Shown here: one piece after another, positions 11,370 to 20,949 of the stretch
Position numbering within the stretch: the stretch's first letter is position 1
Layout of the letters: the number at the start of each line of letters is the position of its first letter
Source of the DNA: Episyrphus balteatus
Taxonomy: Eukaryota > Arthropoda > Insecta > Diptera > Syrphidae
Reading direction: 5' to 3'
Length of the DNA: 64,000 bases
Assembly: GCF_945859705.1 (NCBI RefSeq)
Contig: NC_079137.1
Location: forward strand, 36,701,554-36,765,553
Program-made: the position numbers and the translations under genes
The notes under the pieces: generated by a model
Seen by the model: only the letters and a program-made list of their open reading frames with translations
Databases searched by the model: none
What the model was told of the DNA's origin: nothing

Positions 11370-12819
11370 TCGAGGGCACTTCGGTATTCCATAAATCAAG
11401 GCGACCACTGCCGTCGACAGAAGCGAACAAGGCGGGATGAATTGAAGACCATAACATAATTTGAATTTTTTTCAAATGAATATAATGGTTTAGTGTCCTA
11501 CAAGTAAATACAAAAAATGTAATACATATTGGTCGTTATAGTAGATATTAAATTTTACCTTAAGACTCCATAACTTAATTGTCCAATCAATGGACGATGT
11601 AAGAAACAAATCACCAAAATCTGTTGTAGATTGATTTGGATGAGTTGATATTCCCGTCACTGGACCCAAATGTTTCTCATAGACTTCAGACACACCCGAA
11701 CGTATTCCATGTCGATAAGCTTGAGTAGAAACAACAATTTATTTATAAGCAAATGGAAAATCACAACAAACTTTTACCATAATAAACATTGCCATCTTCA
11801 CTACCCATAACCAGATTGTTAATCTCATTCGATGGAAAGGACATGCAACTGATAGCAATTGGGTTCGATTGCCGTGGCTGCAATTCCAGTGTATCTTGCG
11901 GCATCGACAACATATCCAAACTCCATGAGCAAAGCTTGCCATCGGATGAGATCGATAACACATTGTCTGCATTCTGTGTGCCAACCATTTGCAAACAATA
12001 CACTGGATGCGTATGTGCAGTTGCACTTAGAGGTGTCCTCTGGTCCTCTGGATGGGTGTGCGCTTTTCCACTCGATTATTCCATAATACAATATGACCGG
12101 AATACGTTCCACAGAGTATAAGGTTTTGATTATATTTTGTGTTCCAGACCATTACAACACCATCTGGTTCATTGTGACTCTCCTTAAAAAAGTTAGTGGG
12201 TTTTAGATAGAATCGTAGAAAAAAATACAAATGCAAACCTCATTATTGTGATATGAAACAACAACCAGTTCAGGAAAATGTGTTGACCAATCCATTGAAG
12301 TGATGCATCGATTCTTAGACCATCGGTCTTCGTGGAAATCTCGATTCAATGACAACCTAGCATGTGTCCTCTCATCGTTTGACTCCTATCACCACCTCCA
12401 ATGTATTCGGTGTAGATGTCGACATTCTCAGATAGAGCCCTTTCGATGACACGTCCAGCGGGTAAAACAAACCTTTGAAAGTCCGCCGACAAGATGATCA
12501 TCTGTTTTTGTTCTTCTGATAGTTCCTTAACTGAAAGCACAAATGTTAAATTAATGTAAAGAGAGGAGAGAAAAAATTCACTTACTTTATTTTTCTCTTC
12601 AGGTTCTTTTTTGTGTTCAAGTGGTGTTATGGCTGATGCAACTTCCTTCATAGTGGGCAAACCATGTGGTAGAATTCCTGGTGGTAGTTTGGAATGGAAA
12701 CCATTGTCGATGTGTGGCAGCGATCTCTGTTCGTCATCTCCTTGGGCATCATAAGTAAGCATAGGTAAAACAGGAACAATTCTACGATTTTTTTTGTTTG
12801 TTTTTTTTTTTTCTCTCAT
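11370..12819 (-). pseudogene. Cytoplasmic dynein intermediate chain pseudogene, copy A
   Basis: Similarity to the dynein intermediate chain (short wing in Drosophila), the WD-repeat subunit that links cytoplasmic dynein to cargo adaptors. In order on the minus strand: SLPHIDNGFHSKLPPGILP, VKELSEEQKQMIILSADFQR, ENVDIYTEYIGGG, SKNRCITSMDWSTHFPELV, EPDGVVMVWNTKY, NLILCGTYSGHIVLW, ISSDGKLCSWSLDML, EINNLVMGSEDGNVYYG, VYEKHLGPVTGISTHPNQ, FLTSSIDWTIKLWSLK and HPALFASVDGSGRLDLWN. Introns are retained, so this is a DNA-level copy. Broken: a short deletion after GGGD shifts the frame (stop after RGHMLGCH), the EDVFHCQSAVMSTCF segment is missing, the first intron splices out of frame, and the N-terminal coiled-coil and C-terminal end are absent. 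Confidence 0.88.
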
Positions 12820-13036
12820 TTTGTTTAGAGCTTTGTTTTATTAAATTTTAATTTTTTAAATAAAAAAGCAAAAGCAAACTTTTTGACAGACAGTTGTCTA
12901 AGTTAATGTTCAGTGCTGCCAAACTTTAACACGGATTCCAAAAATCTCGATGTCGTTTTTTTGCACAAAATCTATATAGATAAACAAAAAAACACACCTA
13001 ATATTACAGTTTTTATACTCAGAGATCTCAAGCTTG

Positions 13037-14642
13037 TAGAGATGGGTAGTTCCGGAGCCAAATAGTTCCTGGAACTAGTTCCTCACTCGGAACTAGTTCC
13101 ACTCGTTCCACAAAATTAATTTAAACAGTTCCATCGTTCCGACACAGCCACACACATAAGAAAGAAAGAAGAAGAGGAACAAGAAACAAAACGAAAGCGA
13201 ACATGTCTCTGACTCTGTTTGAAATACACAATACACACACGCATGTCATAGAATTCTCATCCAAAGCCAACACACATGGATGCGAACGAGTTGAGCGTCA
13301 AAAATTCACAAACCAAAACCACAAATACACTCTTATGAATCATGCTCATGGACATGGAACTACATTAATAGTTCCAGTTTCATGTCTTCCATCAGGAAAA
13401 AATTCTTGATTGTTCCGCGGAACTAGTTCCAGGAACTAGAAGGAAAAAATATTCAATATCATACTATTTCTTTTTTTGATACATTTTCCTGAAAAAAAAC
13501 TCAAATTCTTGATAGTTCCGCGGAACTAGTTCCAGGAACTAGAAGGAAAAAATATTCAATTACATACTATTTCTTTTTTTGGTGCATTTTCCTAAAAAAA
13601 AAACTCAAATTCTTGATAGTTCCGCGGAACTAGTTCCAGGAACTAGAAGGAAAAAATATTCAATATCATACTATTTCTTTTTTTGATACATTTTCCTGAA
13701 AAAAAACTCAAATTCTTGATAGTTCCGCGGAACTAGTTCCAGGAACTAGAAGGAAAAAATATTCAATTTCATACTATTTCTTTTTTTGGTGCATTTCCTA
13801 AAAAAAACTCAAATTCTTGATAGTTCCGCGGAACTAGTTCCAGGAACTAGAAGGAAAAAATATTCAATTTCATACTATTTCTTTTTTTGGTGCATTTTCC
13901 TAAAAAAAAAACTCAAATTCGTGATAGTTCCGCGGAACTAGTTCCAGGAACTAGAAGGAAAAAATATTCAATTCCATACTATTTCTTTTTTTGATACATT
14001 TTCCTGAAAAAAAAAACTCAAATTCTTGATAGTTCCGCGGAACTAGTTCCAGGAACTAGAAGGAAAATATATTCAATATCATACTATTTCTTTTTTTGGT
14101 GCATTTTCCTAAAAAAAAAACTCAAATTATTGATAGTTCCGCGGAACTAGTTCCAGGAACTAGAAGGAAAAAATATTCAATTTCATACTATTTCTTTTTT
14201 TGATACATTTTCCTGAAAAAAAAACTCAAATTCTTGATAGTTCCGCGGAACTAGTTCCAGGAACTAGAAGGAACAAATATTCAATTTCATACTATTTCTT
14301 TTTTTGGTGCATTTTCCTAAAAAAAAAAACTCAAATTCTTGATAGTTCCGCGGAACTAGTTCCAGGAACTAGAAGGAAAAAATATTCAATTTCATACTAT
14401 TTCTTTTTTTGGTGCATTTTCCTAAAAAAAAAACTCAAATTCTTGATAGTTCCGCGGAACTAGTTCCAGGAAATAGAAGGAAAAAATATTCAATATCATA
14501 CTATTTCTTTTTTTGGTGCATTTTCCTGAAAAAAACTCAAATTCTTGATAGTTCCGCGGAACTAGTTCCAGGAACTAGTTCCGACCGAAAAAAGAACCGT
14601 TCCATGTTCGTTCCGGCTTTGGAACTGTTTTGCGCATCTCTA
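13037..14642. mobile_element. hAT-like non-autonomous element with 12-unit array
   Basis: A 1606-bp insert with termini TAGAGATG/CATCTCTA and a perfect 8-bp duplication CAAGCTTG (13029-13036, 14643-14650), itself a palindrome. There is no transposase. The interior is an array of about twelve ~103-bp units, each carrying GTTCCGCGGAACTAGTTCC (13412, 13515, 13619, 13721, 13822, 13926, 14031, 14136, 14240, 14345, 14448, 14549). AACTAGTTCC-type motifs also occur next to both ends. In-frame runs through this array are repeat translations and not genes. The termini match those of the element at 1593-3707, indicating one broader family. Confidence 0.85.
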
Positions 14643-14706
14643 CAAGCTTGTGCGAAAATTTCGCATTCAGCTATTAAATTTTGTTTATGCTCTCAAAGTG
14701 CTTTTT

Positions 14707-15294
14707 AGGTGTGTTTTTTATTACCACCGGGCTTAACTGGTTAAAAAAAACGCCTCGGAGCTTAGCGAGAAAAATTGGCAGCACTGCATACTAAATGTTC
14801 CAAAATCAGCTGACACAAAAAAATATAAAGTTGTCATATTTTTCGCTTTTGGGGTTTCTTGTGTGTTTTTGAAAAAAAAAAAGTTCAACTAACTATTAAA
14901 TAAATATTTGAAATAATAATTGTCCTTCCAAACATCAGTAGCTGCGTTCCTTTGGAAATATTTATCTACTTTTTAGTACTTAAAACTACTTTGATCTACT
15001 TTGCTATACTGAAAAAGTAGTTCAAAGCAGCTTTAAGTACTAAAAAGTAGATAAATATTTCCAAAGGAACGCTGCTAGTTTTGATGTTTTTAAACAAATT
15101 CTAAACAATTTACGAACAAGTTTATTTGGTAGCACAGATTTAAATCTGTTGAAAAAGTTAAGCCCAGAGAATTCTCCGGGCTTAATAGCTAAGCCCAAGG
15201 GGCTAAAGTGTTGTTGCATTTAACATGTAAATTGCTTAGCCCCGACTGCGTTTTTTTTATCCAGTTAAGACCGGTGGTAATAAAAAACACACCT
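14707..15294. mobile_element. TIR element related to the gene-carrying family
   Basis: A 588-bp element whose ends start AGGTGTGTTTTTTATTACC and continue with CCGGGCTTAACTGG inverted at the right, flanked by TTT on both sides (14704-14706, 15295-15297). The first 13 bases match the termini of the gene-carrying elements and the duplication length is the same, but the rest differs. A second small palindrome is nested inside (14946-15070). Confidence 0.65.
14946..15070. mobile_element. 125-bp palindromic MITE
   Basis: Arms of about 50 bp start GTTCCTTTGGAAATATTTAT and end with the inverse, flanked by GCTGC on both sides (14941-14945, 15071-15075). The arms share TCTACTTTTTAGTACTTA. Non-coding, and nested within the 588-bp TIR element. 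Confidence 0.65.
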
Positions 15295-15488
15295 TTTTTG
15301 TGAATAAAATTTCACACCACCTAAATGGAGCAGTGTTAAATTTCACACGTGAACATTTCAAAGGCCATACATTTTAAACCAACGCACGACACCTTTTTTG
15401 TGTGGGGACTCCCATGAGGTGCTGTGTAACTAAAATGTATCACCTGAACGTGACATTGAAGTGAATAGAGTGGTTGGTTTGTAAGGTG

Positions 15489-15672
15489 TAGCCTGTTTTT
15501 ACTAGATCTCAAATGAGATAATTTAGCAGATTATTTCATTTCGAATGTATAGCCTGGTATTTTCGCAAAATATCTCATTTCGAATGCCAAATTGTATAGA
15601 AAAAAAAATTAAATTAAATCAGAACTGACAATTTGGAAAATTATTTCATTTGGGCTGTAGTGAAAACAGGCT
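15489..15672. mobile_element. Small TIR repeat (TAGCCTGTTTT)
   Basis: Ends TAGCCTGTTTTTACTA and TAGTGAAAACAGGCTA are inverted. The interior has several copies of AAATGAGATATTTT-like blocks, which recur in the Asx intron duplication around 39890 and 40840. No target duplication is clear. Sequence from here to 16235 shows nothing else recognisable apart from the O-fut1 upstream region. Confidence 0.5.
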
Positions 15673-16235
15673 ATTAAACTGACCTAATTGATAAAATTTT
15701 TTGACACTATTTTGGGGTGAATAAAAAAATTTCAAACTGTTTAATATTTTTCTCTGCCTCTTTTCTGCCATAAAACGCCTTTTTAATAAAAAAACAAAAC
15801 CATCTGCAAAAAAAATTTAACCAGGTCCCAGAGCCCATTAAATTTTTAACAGCTGAAAATTTTGTATTCACCTCAATAGTGGCAAAAATTTTACACAATG
15901 TTAACTATTCAACGCAATTCAGACACTACCTAAAATATAAATCCAAACATCAATTTGTTATTTTCCAGAGCTCATATATTTCAGCCGAACAATAAATACT
16001 ACACGAACAGAATTAATTTTAAAAACTATTTTGATGGATCACTTCTTTTATTTTAAACAAACAAACCCCTTAATCGAGTATCGAAGTTATCGCATGCAAC
16101 AAAGTAAAATGTATCATGACAATATCTTCACCAAGTGTCAGTAAACAAAAACTTTTTTTGCTCTACTGCCGGCATTTTTGCGTCTCTTCCTTGTTCTTTT
16201 ATTTTCAATTTCTATGCATTTTGATTAAATTAAAA

Positions 16236-17506
16236 ATGTTTATTAAAATAATTATAGTTGCTTTATTAATTAATAGTATCCATAGTGAAGATGTTGATCC
16301 CTCCGGATATCTTATGTACTGCCCCTGCATGGGTAAGTAAATTCTTTTTTTCTCCACCACACTGACCCGATTAGTCACTAATTAAATTATCGTTTTTGTA
16401 CCCCCAACACAACAAAAAAAAAAGGTCGCTTTGGAAACCAAGCTGATCACTTCCTTGGAGCTCTAGCCTTTTCCAAAGCTCTAAATCGAACATTAGTCCT
16501 CCCGCCATGGGTTGAATATCGTAAAGGAGGTTTACGCTCAGTCCAGGTACCATTTGACGAATATTTCCAAGTGGAACCATTGCAAAAGTACCACAGAGTA
16601 ATTCTCATGCATGATTTCATGAACAATCTATCTGACAAACTCTGGCCAGAAAGCGAACGCACTTCTTTCTGCTACATTGAACGACAGAGTTTAAACAAAC
16701 AGAATACAAAGAAAGATTGCCATGCCAAAGATGGTAATCCTTTTGGTCCGTTTTGGGACACTTTCAATATTGATTTTACGAAATCCGAATTTTTCGGTCC
16801 ACTTCACTTTGATGTGCATCACAGTGATATTGCTGCCAAGTGGGCAGATAAGTATAATCCAGAACAGTGGCCAGTTCTTGCTTTTACAGGTACTCCAGCT
16901 AGTTTTCCAGTTCAGATAGAAAACAGAGAATTGCATAAGTACCTTGTATGGAATACAAAGTATCGTAATATGGCTAAGGAATTCATAAAAACTGAACTTC
17001 CTAAAGGAGCCTTCATAGGAATTCATTTGAGAAATGGTATTGATTGGGTACGAGCTTGCGAACATATCAAAAACAGTCAGCATTTGTTTGCTTCGCCTCA
17101 ATGTTTGGGCTATAACAATGAAAAAGGTGAACTCTTTCCTGAACTCTGTATGCCACCGAAAGAGGCCATCATCAAACAACTCAAAAGACTCATAAAAACT
17201 GTGAAACAAACTCACAAGAATAACGAAGTGAGATCTATATTTGTCGCTTCAGATAGCAATCATATGATTTCGGAACTAAATACAGCACTTGCTAGGATGA
17301 ATATCACCGCTCATAAGGTTCCAAGCGATAATCCACATTTGGATTTGGCTATATTGGGATTGTCTAATCATTTTATTGGTAATTGCATCTCATCGTATTC
17401 GGCATTTGTGAAGAGAGAACGTGATGTTATGGGTTTTCCATCGTATTTCTGGGCATTCCCCAAAGAAAAGGAACGTCATCATACAATTAAGCATGAAGAA
17501 TTGTAG
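16236..17506 (+). CDS. O-fut1: GDP-fucose protein O-fucosyltransferase 1
   Basis: ER enzyme that adds O-fucose to Ser/Thr in EGF repeats, notably of Notch, using GDP-fucose. Two exons, 16236-16332 and 16425-17506, encode 392 residues, close to the family length. The start at 16236 gives a signal peptide (MFIKIIIVALLINSIHS) followed by mature EDVDPSGYLMYCPCMGRFGN. Family signatures are GRFGNQADHFLGALAF, LPPWVEYRKGG, the nucleotide-sugar motif IHLRNGIDWVRACEH (about 232-246, with the conserved Arg at ~235), VASDSNHM and HLDLAILGLSNHFIGNCISS. Potential N-glycosylation sites are NRT and NIT. The C-terminus HEEL is a KDEL-type ER retention signal. An AATAAA lies at 17682-17687. All key residues appear present, so the gene looks intact. 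Confidence 0.97.
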
Positions 17507-17689
17507 ATTTTAGATTGGAAAATTATTGCGTTCCATTTGGGTATCAAGGACATCTTACTGCATCGAGTAGTTTTGTATCGATAGTCCAATTAACGGAACT
17601 ATTTTTAGATTCTCATTATCAGGAATATAGATTTAATTTTATGAATTTACTAGACGTAGTCGATTGGTAGTATTAAGAAAGAATAAAAC

Positions 17690-18254
17690 TTTAAATAAAT
17701 TAAGAACAAGACGTTTTTTTCTTTTGGGGAAAAGGTGATTTATACTTCTTGCCATATCGACTCGACTCCAAAGACAAACTTTCTTTTTTTTCTAATACGA
17801 ATAGTAAAAGTAAATAACAACCACCTTAAGATCTATCTTTTAGTTAACAACCTTGCTCGGGAAGTTAAAATTAGAAACAAAAAGAAATAAGATTCTTGAT
17901 TGTGAGAAGTCAGACTTGCTCTGGGGTACAAAACCGAAGAAAGGGTCGAACTTGCATGGAAAAATGGATGTAAATTCATAAAAGAAGAGTAATTTAAATA
18001 ATATTTCTTCTAAGCGGAAATATTTCAACTGAAAATAAAAATGTACTGAGGCTATTCGATTCAAGCGCATCAATCGATTCAATTGATTGATAATGATTAC
18101 TTCAATTTTGAAAATGTTCTACTTTTCGAGTGCTTTTTTTGGTGAAGTACAATTTTGGAACGCTTTTAGAACACTTTTTATTCGGCAATTTCACTTGATT
18201 CGGATAGTAGGAAAGGGATTTATTGGCCCTGTTCCTTTGGGAGGTGGCAAAGTC
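17690..18254. other. Intergenic, nothing recognised
   Basis: AT-rich sequence after the O-fut1 polyadenylation signal. No coding or repeat structure is supported. Confidence 0.4.
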
Positions 18255-18890
18255 CTACTAGTAGTTTACTAGCGAGTTTCGTTTAAAAAAATTAGCGAAA
18301 AATCACACTTTTTAATGAAAACAGTGAGCGACAAAATTGATATTGGCACAACTAAATCGTGGGTCTCGAACGGCAAATTTTGGTATAAGCCACGGTACAG
18401 TAAGTCTAAGTCACTTTTTAACCGAATTGATAAATTCGTGTCAAATTTGGAAAATGTCAAAAATTTGAATGAAAACAGTGAGTGACAAAATTTAAGTTGG
18501 TACAACTAATAAACGACAAATTAGCGGCAAATTCCCTCATACTCAGTTTTTCAAAAAAAAACCTTTTTTAGAGAGTTTCGCTAAGTTGATATCAAGTTAG
18601 CGAAACAACACATTTCCTTATGAAATTATGGAGCTGCAAAATCGAAATTATCACAACTAATTAACGACTAATTAATAGCAAATTATGACATACTCAAATG
18701 TTCAAAAAGACCTTTATTAAGAGTTGTTGTTTCGCTAAGTTGATATCAAGTTAGCGAAACATCAAAAATATATATGAAAACAATGAACGACAAAATCAAA
18801 ATTACCACAACTAATTAACGACTAAATAACGGCAAATTATGCACCTAGTCTCGTTTGGATCGGTGAATGTTGTTTCGCTAAGTTGACACT
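18255..18890. repeat. Diverged ~150-bp tandem repeats with TTTCGCTAA palindromes
   Basis: The palindrome GTTTCGCTAAGTTGATATCA followed by AGTTAGCGAAAC appears at about 18578 and 18727, with partial forms at 18263 and 18868. Between them the block ACAACTAATTAACGACTAA recurs. Units are diverged and non-coding. The class is not identified. Confidence 0.6.
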
Positions 18891-18945
18891 CATGTTGATA
18901 ACAGATGTGTTGTATGCATGAATTAAAAAAGATTTTATTTGTATT

Positions 18946-19467
18946 AGGTGTATTCGTGAAATCGCGTAAGAAATGTAAACTTGTGGGAAAATGGTAAGTT
19001 GTAAATGTGGCAAACTATCTGTCAAACCCATACAAAATTTTAACACATTTACCACTTTACCAGGTTGACCACCGTTTCATGAATACCCCTAAAAAAATAT
19101 TTTTGAATACTTTTTTCAGTTTTTACCTCCAAATAGACCCCAAATAAAGGTATAACTACAACAGCCACTTTTTGCAAAAAGTGAACATTTTCAAACTCAC
19201 TTTGTGACAGTTTTTCCGACCATAAAATTAAAAATAATGATGCAGAAAGCTTATTTTTTTGTTTAAAAAACAATTTTTGTAGTTTTTTCCAAAAACAAAT
19301 AGTGCTAGAAAGATATAAATTTTTTTTACTTTTGTAAATTTCCCACTTTTTCACTTTTTAGGTCATTGTAGTTAAGGCTAAGGGTATTCATGAAACGAGT
19401 ATGGAAAACTTTTCCATTTTCAGTCTTTGCGATGTGGCAAAGTCTACGCTGTTTCATGAATACCCCT
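18946..19467. repeat. Cluster of inverted GGGTATTCATGAAAC repeats
   Basis: Inverted ends AGGTGTATTCGTGAAA (18946) and TTTCATGAATACCCCT (to 19090), and again AGGGTATTCATGAAAC (19381) and GTTTCATGAATACCCCT (to 19467), suggest two small TIR elements or one rearranged one. The sequence between them (about 19090-19380) recurs in inverted orientation at 62290-62760, so it is a dispersed repeat. Confidence 0.55.
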
Positions 19468-20399
19468 ATCATTTTTTAAAAATTTTTTTCATTTTATTTT
19501 TTCATGTTTTTTTTACTTTTATGTGGTTCGGAGTAAAATCAACTCAGGCGTCTCCGTACATACCAGCCCCAGAACTCAACCATTAGTAGACCGTTTCTTC
19601 TTATTTATCTTTCACATTCATGATACGAAACAGTTTTTGATAACTCGGGTTTCGCTCTGAATTTAAAAAAAAAAAAAAAGAAAATTGTACAAAATTTAAT
19701 TCCATCCACATGGAATTCCGCACACCCTTACATTTCCACCTTAATCCCAAACAAATCCACCTGTCATCACACTTCGCCCTCTGGTTGCCAAAAATTCCAA
19801 CTACAATTCTTTCGAAATTCCCTTTTATTTTCGAAAAGAAAATAAAACAAAAAAAAAATATAATCTTCGAAAGGATGTAAAGAAAAAAAAAACCCAAAAA
19901 AAAGTGTACGACGGAGAAAAGTCTGTGCAATGTGCGAAAAACTCTTATTAATTTCATAGAAAAAACTATTAAATTATTAAATTATAAAACTAAAATTCAA
20001 TGAAAAACAAAACTTAAAACAAGTGTAAACATTGAAATTAACTTGCGTGCAGTAAAATTTACAAAAAATTCAATTATTTTTAGCTTGCAAATGACATAAA
20101 AAAAAGAGACAAAAAATTGATCATTTTTTTTTTTGTTCTCAGTTTTTCTCGCACACACATCCCACAAAATTTTATATATATATGAACTTTTTTTTCCCAA
20201 TTTTTCTGTCAAAACTTCGAAGATGAAAATTTTTGTAAATTAATTTTTTTCTTTCATTCAAGAAAATACAGAAAAATCCAAATAATTTCCAATTCGTTTT
20301 AATTAATACGCGTGTACAAAAAAGTTTGTTCCTAACAAAAAATCAAAAAGAATGAAAAGTTTGTGTACATAGATTTGTTGTTTTGCGAAAAACTATTAA

Positions 20400-20949
20400 A
20401 AAAAAAAAAGATTCTCCAGTCGAACGAAGGGAGGCTCATTTTTCATAGAGACGGAGAAGTGTATTCCCGTATTCTCATCCGTTGTCCGTTTTGTGTCCCC
20501 CTCGAGAACCCAACAATCGAAACAACAATTTTTTTGCAGTAAGAAATATAATAAAAAGGTTTGTTCCCTTTGTATAGAAATAAAAACAATGACAAAGGAG
20601 CTCCGCGCATCCTACGACGAATAGTTTTTTATTAAATCAATTTTAATAATTGTAATTTAATTCCTTTTTAATAAAAAAATTAAAACCTTAATTTTCATTG
20701 ATCCGCGAAAAGAAGAAGAATTAGAAAGAATTTTCCTCCACATTTCCTCTTCTTTTTTTTTTGTTGTTGGTTTTACTTGTTTTTGTTTATGTGATTACAA
20801 GAGTGTGTGAGTGTTTGGTACGCAGAAGAGCACTATAACAGCAGAACAAGAAGAGTTTTTTTTTGTTGTTGGTTGTTTGGATCTTATTTTCGTTCGTGGC
20901 GGAGCACTCATTGCTGTGAAGGAGGAGGAGAATGTGCCATTTGCATAAG
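20400..20949 (+). promoter_or_regulatory. Asx: Probable 5' non-coding exon and promoter of Asx
   Basis: A stretch with higher G+C than its surroundings and free of repeats ends at AAG|GTGGGT (20949/20950), a plausible splice donor. It lies upstream of the first Asx coding exon on the same strand, separated by a 12.7-kb intron full of transposons. Short frames here have no protein similarity. The link to Asx is inference from position; another transcript could start here. Confidence 0.35.

Larger units (their letters stand above)
9535..12999. mobile_element. Gene-carrying TIR transposon, copy A
   Basis: A 3465-bp block bounded by inverted repeats of about 65 bp that begin AGGTGTGTTTTTTTG and continue through ATCTATATAGATTTTGTGC and ACGACATCGAG. 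The block is flanked by AAT on both sides (9532-9534, 13000-13002). It contains no transposase. Its cargo is host-gene DNA with introns: a dynein intermediate chain pseudogene reading inward from the right end, and unidentified exons reading inward from the left end. Copy B (52280-59900) is the same arrangement in opposite orientation. The inverted ends and 3-bp duplications at every copy argue for transposition and against simple segmental duplication. No known superfamily fits confidently; the organisation resembles Pack-type elements. Confidence 0.75.

Noticed and set aside
11370..12819. Dynein copies as a functional Sdic-like new gene
   Set aside because: Shared frameshift after YIGGGD, several stops, missing WD segments and an absent C-terminus in all three copies; no intact reading could be assembled by splicing.
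13412..14570. Regular repeats resembling a CRISPR array
   Set aside because: Units are ~103 bp and repeat as a whole, without unique spacers, and lie inside a hAT-like element in an animal genome.
14200..14708. Open frames of 87 and 99 codons
   Set aside because: They are translations of the tandem array in the hAT-like element (repeating TQILDSSAELVPG), not genes.
16691..17215. 174-codon minus-strand frame opposite O-fut1
   Set aside because: Antisense to a well-supported coding exon, with no family features of its own.
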